From positions 2,998,501 to 3,062,500 of the forward strand of contig NC_085132.1 of the NCBI RefSeq assembly GCF_030269925.1: DNA of 64,000 bases, given 5' to 3'. Shown here piece by piece: positions 57,004-64,000 of the stretch. The DNA comes from Bombyx mori. Taxonomy: Eukaryota; Arthropoda; Insecta; Lepidoptera; Bombycidae. The notes under the pieces are model-generated. The model was not told where the DNA came from, ran no database searches, and saw only the letters and a list, made by a program, of their open reading frames with translations. The position numbers and the translations under genes were made by a program. Positions within the stretch are counted from its first letter, which is position 1, and every line of letters begins with the position of its first letter.

Positions 57004-57471
57004 CGGAGACAAATACTGTAATTTGTTTGTACGTGCTACGATTAAATTTGGAAATAAATAAATTAATCAAACGGGCATCCTACGTTTTTTTTTTTGTTGT
57101 TTCACTTTGTCAGGCAAAGGAAATACAGCCTATATATACATTTAGGTAAATCCTTTTTAAAATACGTATTTATAAAATTTTGGATTTTACAACAATCGAT
57201 TATACACACTAACATTTTATTAGTGTATTTTTTACAAACCTCTTTTTAAATGACCGCACATAGAGGAAGACTGAAGCTAGAATAATCATTGGTAATTGAT
57301 GCGACATAATGACATTTTCATTTAATCTCAAAACCAAAACAATCTTTACACTGGTTTACTATTTCATAAATTTATGTATTTTAAATCTACAATGACAGAC
57401 TAAACGTAAATTTAACGGCAACCAGTCATCGCCGTTATGTCCATTCGCAGTAAATATTATAAACGACCAGA

Positions 57472-58245
57472 ATGTCAAAATGCAATAAAGTGAAAAATCC
57501 CTGTAAGATTTGCTTGGGTCCGGTGTCTCAAAAAACTGGGCTACAATGCGAGGGTGCTTGTGACAGCTGGGTGCACTACGGTTGTCTACATTACACTCCG
57601 GGCAGAATAAATGACATCAGGAAAGGTATAATCAAAGTAACTTGCCCGTGTCCTGATTGTAAGTCAATCCAACCGAAAGAATATAGAACTGACGAAGCAT
57701 TTAGTTGTGATAACAGCTATTGTCCTGCCAATCGACCGCCGAGGTGCGAAAACACGACATGCCCTACTAATTCTGATAAAGAGAAGGCTAGTAATAACTC
57801 AGCATCAAAGCCGTGTCCCTTGGGGAGGTGCGGCGCTGGTTGCAAGCAGCACAGCAGCCCCCAAGTACCTAGTGCGCCCACCCCGCAATATTCTCCGGCA
57901 TGCGTGCAGCATGAGAGGAAGCCTCTACCCCCGCCTACGGGTCGCTGTGTGCCAGACTGTCCCTCAGACGCGTCCAATGATTCGTACATTCCCGGAGATT
58001 TGGCCGTGAACACCGGAAGAAACGATTCAGTTCAAGTGGTGGAAGACATGTGCAAGACTGTTGGACAATTGACCAATCAAATCAACGAGCTGATGTGCAA
58101 GATGAAGGAATTGGTCGGCGAAAAGGGGCCCAATCAAGATGGGTGCTATCCCTCGGGAAACCACAAGAGCTGCGACAAAAAAGGGCCGAAAGCCCAATGC
58201 CCTAAGCCCTGTTATTGCCCAGGAAACCCTGCTAAAAAGAAATAA
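57472..58245 (+). CDS. Single-exon Cys-rich protein with N-terminal PHD-like zinc motif (257 aa)
   Basis: An uninterrupted 258-codon ORF. Residues about 11-63 hold spaced Cys/His pairs of PHD type: CKIC, CEGAC, WVHYGC, then CPCPDC. The middle (about 78-165) is low-complexity with many Cys and Pro (CPLGRCGAGC, PPPTGRCVPDC). A short amphipathic, probably coiled-coil segment follows (MCKTVGQLTNQINELMCKMK), then a basic Cys/Pro end (CPKPCYCPGNPAKKK). No signal peptide. AATAAA lies at 58258, just after the stop, with a GT-rich stretch beyond. PHD fingers bind histone tails, but N-terminal PHD-like fingers with coiled coils also occur in ORF1/gag-like proteins of insect non-LTR elements, so a domesticated transposon origin is possible. 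It is not flanked by a reverse transcriptase. Confidence 0.7.
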   Translation: MSKCNKVKNPCKICLGPVSQKTGLQCEGACDSWVHYGCLHYTPGRINDIRKGIIKVTCPCPDCKSIQPKEYRTDEAFSCDNSYCPANRPPRCENTTCPTNSDKEKASNNSASKPCPLGRCGAGCKQHSSPQVPSAPTPQYSPACVQHERKPLPPPTGRCVPDCPSDASNDSYIPGDLAVNTGRNDSVQVVEDMCKTVGQLTNQINELMCKMKELVGEKGPNQDGCYPSGNHKSCDKKGPKAQCPKPCYCPGNPAKKK

Positions 58246-58257
58246 ACTGAAACAGGA

Positions 58258-58263
58258 AATAAA
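58258..58263 (+). terminator. Poly(A) signal of the PHD-like gene
   Basis: AATAAA 12 nt after the stop codon. Another AATAAA overlaps the stop itself (58241). Confidence 0.5.
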
Positions 58264-58514
58264 GTTGTACATGTTTTTGCTTCGTTATTGGTGAATTAAA
58301 AACGATCCTATCACGCGAACGGTATCATTATATCATGCCTGTTGATCAAAGTTCGCAGACACTGAGTTAATATTTGGCACGGGCGCACATGGTACGTAAG
58401 AGACTATGTTTCTCTATCTCTCTCTAAAAAGAACACTGAAAGAGTAAGAGAACATAAAATATATGTTACCGTTTGTACTAACCTCTGTTTTAACTGCAAA
58501 GGTGTTTCTAAGGG

Positions 58515-58672
58515 TTTCTAGGCGTTTCGGTTTGAAAGGCGAGGCAGCCATTGTTATAATAAAATGAGATTTGAAACGCATGTCCCAAGGTGGGTGGCGG
58601 CTTTTGCGTTGTTGATGTCTACGGGCACTGATAACCAAATAACAACAGATGGGACGTGGGCACATTCACCCG
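58515..58672 (+). mobile_element. Diverged Bm1-like SINE 3' part
   Basis: AGGCGTTTCGGTTTGAAAGG to GCACATTCACCCGTCTAAAA. Confidence 0.65.
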
Positions 58673-58965
58673 TCTAAAAATATATAAAAAATACACCACA
58701 AGGAATGAATGCTAGAAACTGTGAAATTAAATTTTATTTATAGAATTAAAATACTAAATGTTGATTAAATTGTTGTTTGCATAAATTTAATAGTCAATGA
58801 TAATAAAACATATATTATATGCACATTATATTATGATATGCAGTTCACTGAATAAGTTACATCTGTTTGTTCTATTTACTTTTTTTTTATATTGTGTCTA
58901 GAAGTGTTTTTATAGTATTATTCTAAATGAGTAATTTCAGGTCTTTAGTGTAGATTTTTTTTCTT

Positions 58966-59208
58966 TTTTTTAGTATTATTAGATGGATGGACGAGCTCAC
59001 AGCCCACCTGGTGTTAAGTGGTTACTGGAGCCCATAGAAATCTACAATGTAAACCACTACCCACCTTGAGGTATAAGTTCTAAGCTCTCAAGTATAGTTA
59101 CAACGGCTGCCCCACCCTTCAAATCGAAACGCATTACTGCTTCACGGCAGAAATAGGCGGGGTGATAGTACCTACCCGCGCGGACCCACAAGAGGTTCTA
59201 TAACCAGT
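58966..59208 (-). mobile_element. Bm1-like SINE
   Basis: AGATGGATGGACGAGCTCAC to GGTTCTATAACCAG. Confidence 0.82.
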
Positions 59209-59624
59209 AATGGATGGAGTAGATGGATTAATGAGCACATAGTCTAGTCGTAAACGTTTGTCAGAGTCCATAGACAATATAAAGTGATAACCGAAAATCT
59301 ATTCTATCAGCCCACAGACGTCCACTGCCGGATATAGGCATTAGGCATACCCCAAGCCTGGCCACGACGATCGCTCCTACACTGAGAATCATCAGTTTTG
59401 CGTTCTTATATCGTTTATAGTTCTTATAATTGAACGCGTCTTCGTCTTACCTAAAGGCCCTTAGGAACTCACAATATACCCTAGATTCCGTCGCTGATGC
59501 GCGAGAACCGAGTTGGGTAAATCGGTCATTAAATTGTGGGTCTTTGAGTTCATTAGAGCGAATCGTCGTGTACACGGTGTAATAATACTTTAATATTGTA
59601 CTTTTTAACCTAATTGTTGGTAGT

Positions 59625-59960
59625 CAAATGGGGCTATTTCAGCGGCGTTTCGCTGAATCTATCACTGGATCAAAATCGCGATCCACTGAGAAGATCTCAT
59701 CAGAGAGAAGAACTCAGTGAGCTGTGTCTATGGTGTCTAACGGTGACTGGTGTGTGAATTTGTACGCAGTTGGAACAGCGCCCCTAGCGACAAACGTAGG
59801 CAAACACTCCAACTCCATACAACTTTGAGTTAACTTTTACGCTATCGAGAGCGTTTACGCTATCGAGAACGTTAAAAAACTCTAACTAAGCACAATATGG
59901 TGCTTGGAGTGTCTTAAAGCACCGAGAGTGGATCGAGAGGATCCGATAGGACATATTCTA
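59625..59960 (-). mobile_element. BMC1-like LINE fragments split by a hairpin MITE
   Basis: GCTGAATCTATCACTGGATC (59650) and GGATCGAGAGGATCCGATAG (59932) are parts of the inverted LINE 3' end, with the 59750-59893 MITE between them. Confidence 0.45.
59750..59893. mobile_element. Hairpin MITE family, copy 7
   Basis: GCAGTTGGAACAGCGCCCCT centre, right end AACTCTAACTAAGCACA; left tip degraded. Inserted in LINE sequence. Confidence 0.6.
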
Positions 59961-60002
59961 CAGTGGGTATTAATAAACCACATTATTTAATTGAAATTCA
60001 GT

Positions 60003-60355
60003 TTTTTTTTCCTACCTAAGCTAAGAGGCTATATCAGTGTCGCCTTAACTAGTAGGCTCAAACCTGATGACGTTGCTAACACGAACCCTGGCAAGAGCCG
60101 TGCTTCGCTAAAACTCAGTGGGCTGCGTCTGAGGGTTGATTTACTCGTCGAGCCCTTCGTCGCAAGCGACGGGTTCGACGAGAACAACGACCGGTGCTTG
60201 AGGTACCTAAAAGCACCGTTAGTGGATCGGGAGGATCCGAAATGACGTGTTTGGGGCGACTTCGACTGCTTTCCATTCTTTCCGCAGGATCGGGAATGTA
60301 GTTACCGGCGGCCACGATGAGAGGGTTCTCGTGTTGTGCCGCTTTATCGAAGTGG
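60003..60355 (-). mobile_element. BMC1-like LINE 3' end
   Basis: Inverted full 3' end: T-rich start, GTGGATCGGGAGGATCCGAA, then GCAGGATCGGGAATGTAGTT of the ORF2 end. Confidence 0.72.
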
Positions 60356-60756
60356 GAATTTCAGTTACACAGTATGTTAAAAGCGCTTTTTAATTATTTA
60401 TTTGGTAGTGACAAAGTCATTTGTTTACCGACAAAAAGCTGTATTTCCCAATAGGAAAAATTCAAGACGACATTGTGTGTTTTAATACGATCACAGGTCA
60501 AACGCTGTCGATCATTAAACAAGCCTGTTTTTTTTTGCGTAATTTCGTCCGACGTGATTTTCGCCTAAAATAGAATACAATGCGCCATTACCTTGAAACA
60601 TTTTTGAGTGACATGTAATAAAGCAGGCAATAGACGAAATAACATCGATGCTATAGTGAAAGTTGAGCCTTCGTGTGTTGTGTATACAAACGAGTATCTC
60701 GAATGACCCCTACTATAGTTTTAAAAACTTAGAATGAGTGATTATCGAGAATTTTT

Positions 60757-61000
60757 AGCGGGAACGCGAGCAGCGAGATTTTGTAAATTTGTTTTACTTT
60801 GCTATTTTATGTTTATGTTCAAAAGTGTAAAAACGGTATTAAATGGTTAATAATCATTTAATAAAAAAAAAGTCGCTGGACGTAGCATCTCCGGTTCTTC
60901 CAAATGCTACTGAAACTTCCACAATGTTACTGAAACTTTATTTCATTCCATCTCATCTCGTTTCATTTTGCAAATTAAGAAAATCTAATTAATCGATCAA
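60757..61000 (+). repeat. About 360-bp repeat family, copy 5, diverged
   Basis: TTTAGCGGGAACGCGAGCAG start and AAGTCGCTGGACGTAGCATC. Confidence 0.55.
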
Positions 61001-61845
61001 TAATATTAATCAACATAAATATTTCGAAATCATTATAACGAATTGACGATAAATCATCGCAAAAAAAACACTATGAATTCGTAACGCACACTTCAAAGTT
61101 TGCGTAAATAATTTTTAGAACAACATTAGTAGAGGTTATGCGAATATACCTTCTCACATAGTCGTATTCATTTTAGCGCCCGTGGCTGTTGTGTTAACAA
61201 AATAAAATAAAACTTATTTAGCATTAAATTAAGTTTTATTTATTAATAAAAATTGGTGATGTACAAACTGCGTTTCGGTCCTCTGTTGAGGCAATATTTT
61301 ATAGTGATTACAGGTATGTACAATTTTTGGGAGTTTTTCGATTTTAATTCCAGGCAAAAAAGAGGATTTACCATTTTTAACTTTAAGATATTATATGCAT
61401 AAGTTAGTTTATGGTAGTTTTAGTTGAAGAAAGTGCATTAAAATAGAACGACCTATTCTATTAAACTTTTACTTTTGAACCCTGACAAATTATTTTAAAG
61501 CAGTTAGCATTTATTTCGATGCAGTTACGATTGATTTTATGATTGTGGAGCTAAGGTGAGCTATCCGTGAGCTTTTATCACTGACAAAATTCAGGATATT
61601 TGATCGTAAAATTTTAACTAAGCATTTATTTTATCAATGTTTATTCGAAGGAATGCTTTAAGAAGTTTGGGAAGTGGAAGTCACGGACAATCTGATATTA
61701 AATGTCACGACACATGCCATCCACCTCGGATATAAGGTCGGAGTTTCAATTTTCTTGGAAACAGTTTTCCCACCTTTCAAACTAGAACGCATAATTGCTT
61801 GACTAACGAAATAGGAAGAACCGTGGTAGCTCTTCAAATATATTT

Positions 61846-62092
61846 TTATACCTTAGATGGTTGAACGAGATCACAGGCCACCTGGTGTTAAGTGGTTACT
61901 GGAGCCCAAAGATATCTACAACGTAAATACGCTACCCACCTTGAGATATACGCTCTAAGGTCTCAAGTATAGTTACAGCGGCTGCCCCACCCTTCAAACC
62001 GAAACGCATTACTGCTTCACGGCAGAAATAGGTAGGGCCGTGGTACCTACCTGCGCGGACTCACAAGAGGTCCTACCACCTAGGTAGGTAGT
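61846..62092 (-). mobile_element. Bm1-like SINE, beside an older fragment at about 61700-61830
   Basis: CTTAGATGGTTGAACGAGAT to GTCCTACCACCTAGG. The stretch before it (CACATGCCATCCACCTCGGA) is an older related fragment. Confidence 0.8.
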
Positions 62093-62164
62093 AGTAGTCA
62101 AATACGTAAACATACCAGACCTGAATAGACTCAGACACGAAATCAAATATCTCTCCAAAGATAA

Positions 62165-62400
62165 TGAATGATTAGGACCGGTAATCGAAGTCGGTCCCCG
62201 TGGTGAGGTAGTGGGGTCCATAAGCCTCTAGATCAATGATTATATCGATTTATGAATAACACTTTATAGAATCGATAATATAATCGTTAATCTTCATTGC
62301 GGTCCCCTATCGTGGCTGATCTCCCTCCTAGCTTAGCCTATGCTCGCCTACCGGTCTTGGTGAAACTAGAAAGGCCTCTGAGCCGCCAGAAATCCCTCCC
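62165..62400 (+). mobile_element. Jockey-type LINE 3' UTR fragment, second subfamily
   Basis: GGTCCCCGTGGTGAGGTAGT and GCTCGCCTACCGGTCTTGGT resemble the tail at 56900-56990. Confidence 0.45.
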
Positions 62401-63182
62401 ACCTAAAATCACTGAGATCTCAATGTAGTTGCATCTTTCAAATAATAATATAATAGTAATAACCGGGGACAAGTCACACAAGGTCATCTGACCCAGACCA
62501 TGGGAACCAAATATCTGATTCTCTGTACTATGGGAACCAAATATTAATATACAATCTCATTTAAATATATTTTTATAAATAGCAATCACGTTGCCGCGGT
62601 TGCTGAGAGAATTTATATTAGTAACTGCTATTGTTATTATTCTGTTTCAAAATAATTATGCATAGTTGACGTAATAGTTTTTTTAGCATTAAAATTATAT
62701 ATGTTAAAAACGCTATAATAAAAATGTAAGCATAGTGTTTGTCGGTGCATCAGTCATGCGTTCCATTTTTATATAAATACAATATAATGGATACTTCGAA
62801 CCTCATGTCTAAAGGTCGTGACAGGAATCGCGTCTTGATCTCAATAGCTGTCGGCAATTACTGATTGACTTAGACCTTAGAAATTCACAGGAAAAAACAT
62901 TGGTATCATCATATTATTTACTCGACTCCACGGTATTTTTGTTCTGTATTTTCCTGCGTACTGTGTACATACATATATTCTAAGAAACGTCTTTGACTGT
63001 TTGATATGACTTTAAGTTATTTAAAAGTTATGGTTGCGTTTTATCGATTTTATCACCGACTTTATCTGTGTACATATGTCAATAGAATTTGTTGTCAATA
63101 CTTGTTGTCATGTCCAATTATAGTCAATTTAAGTCAACTGAATGAAGCCACAATGAGTTAAACCAACGAGAATATTAACAGG

Positions 63183-63434
63183 ATGTACATGATTTTGCCG
63201 CCAAATGACCGGCCCAAAATAAAGTGTTCTATTGTAGTTTGTATGTCAATTTGCGTAGATTGGGTCGCTTGTGCACTGTATCTAACGCATCGAGATTGCT
63301 TCGAGATTGTATTCCTGTTGCTTAAAATAATAATCATTGGAACAGTGTTGGTAAATTTGTTTATTTTTTGTTTTACGTGTTCACATTATATTGATTACCA
63401 GTGGATTAACCACATCACAAAATTCTTGGTTTAA
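63183..63434 (+). CDS. Possible small membrane protein (83 aa)
   Basis: ORF beginning MYMILPPNDRPKIKC with at least two hydrophobic segments (IVVCMSICVDWVACALYL and IVFLLLKIIIIGTVLVNLFIF) and a polar end. The N-terminal PPNDRPKIK before a helix looks like a real cytosolic lead-in rather than random sequence. No poly(A) signal is close and a LINE fragment follows immediately. It could also be an exon of a larger gene or chance. I do not recognise it. Confidence 0.35.
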   Translation: MYMILPPNDRPKIKCSIVVCMSICVDWVACALYLTHRDCFEIVFLLLKIIIIGTVLVNLFIFCFTCSHYIDYQWINHITKFLV

Positions 63435-63439
63435 CACCA

Positions 63440-63615
63440 GCGTATTACGAACTGACAAGTTGGAATGACTAGATCCGTGCAACCCTTGACACCACAGCTC
63501 GCGATGCTCTACACTCGGCGGTAGATAGGAGCAAATGGCGTGGAATGATCCGGAACGGACTCTTGTTTAGAGGAGGTGGTCATGACCCTCAATATTGAGG
63601 AAACCGAATCGAGGT
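63440..63615 (+). mobile_element. LINE ORF2 C-terminal fragment
   Basis: Ends GGAGGTGGTCATGACCCTCA followed by AATATTGAGGAAACCGAATC, a common LINE terminus in Lepidoptera. Begins just after the 63183 ORF. Confidence 0.45.
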
Positions 63616-64000
63616 TGACAATTAAATAATATATCGACTATAAAAACCATATACTTAAATAGCAAACCAAATGTACAATTATTTTTCATCTTTTTTTTAT
63701 CACGTTTTTTACGCTTGGCTTATTAGAGCGAAATCATAAAATTATTTTATTTTATAATATATTTATAAATTCGAAGTTATATTTTGTATTGTCATCGAAT
63801 TGTTTGTAAATTTTCACGTTTTAATCAATCGTCTTAAAGTCGGTGAAAATGACGTTTAAAAATTCTGTTACATCCTTAAAATATAATAATAATTGTAGGT
63901 ACATAATATTTACATATAATAATATGTACGTGTCAAGCTAATTGAAGCGTGTTCAAATTGGAACAGTCCAATCCGCTAGATTGTACTAGTTATGTATTAT

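Larger units (their letters stand above)
58673..63182. other. Repeat-rich interval without supported gene
   Basis: SINEs, LINE fragments, one hairpin MITE and one 360-bp family copy are listed separately. 59210-59620, 60360-60750, 61005-61700 and 62400-63180 hold no recognisable coding pattern. Confidence 0.5.

Noticed and set aside
57717..58272. Minus-strand ORFs opposite the PHD-like gene
   Set aside because: Antisense shadows without motif support.

Overview
The window is a repeat-dense piece of a lepidopteran nuclear genome. Many copies of a tRNA-headed SINE (Bm1-like), frequent Jockey-type LINE 3' ends (BMC1-like), Helitron remnants and several MITE families point to the silkworm Bombyx (mori or a close relative). 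All multi-exon genes were rebuilt by hand from splice sites, reading phase and protein family patterns. No search was run.

Layout. (1) 1-14770, + strand: the 3' two thirds of an attractin / distracted orthologue, a type I membrane protein with PSI-like modules, two laminin-type EGF modules, a transmembrane helix and the conserved cytoplasmic tail. Its 5' part lies outside the window. Its exons are strikingly GC-rich in AT-rich, TE-filled introns. (2) 14771-27280: no supported gene, only repeats. (3) 27281-33185, + strand: a six-exon secreted CAP (SCP/antigen-5/venom-allergen-like) gene. Six further phase-compatible exons (33947-38535) either form an alternative C-terminal tail of it or belong to a separate gene. 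(4) 40210-40338 and 42366-42506, + strand: two single-exon, extremely cysteine-rich microproteins (42 and 46 aa), apparently tandem paralogues with shared 5' leader motifs. I know of no named family for them, and they are the best candidate here for something undescribed. (5) 46447-55326, - strand: a complete 11-exon VIPAS39 / SPE-39 (Vps16B) gene, a VPS33B partner in endolysosomal trafficking, with one GC-AG intron and a 7-codon terminal exon. (6) 57472-58245, + strand: a single-exon, 257-aa Cys-rich protein with an N-terminal PHD-like zinc-binding motif. (7) 58264-64000: mostly repeats, with one possible small membrane protein at 63183-63434.

The genes do not form a functional pathway. The neighbourhood is shaped by retroposon and DNA-transposon insertion, often nested and sometimes only 15-21 bp from splice sites. 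No rRNA, functional tRNA or CRISPR array was seen; the tRNA-like stretches are SINE heads.
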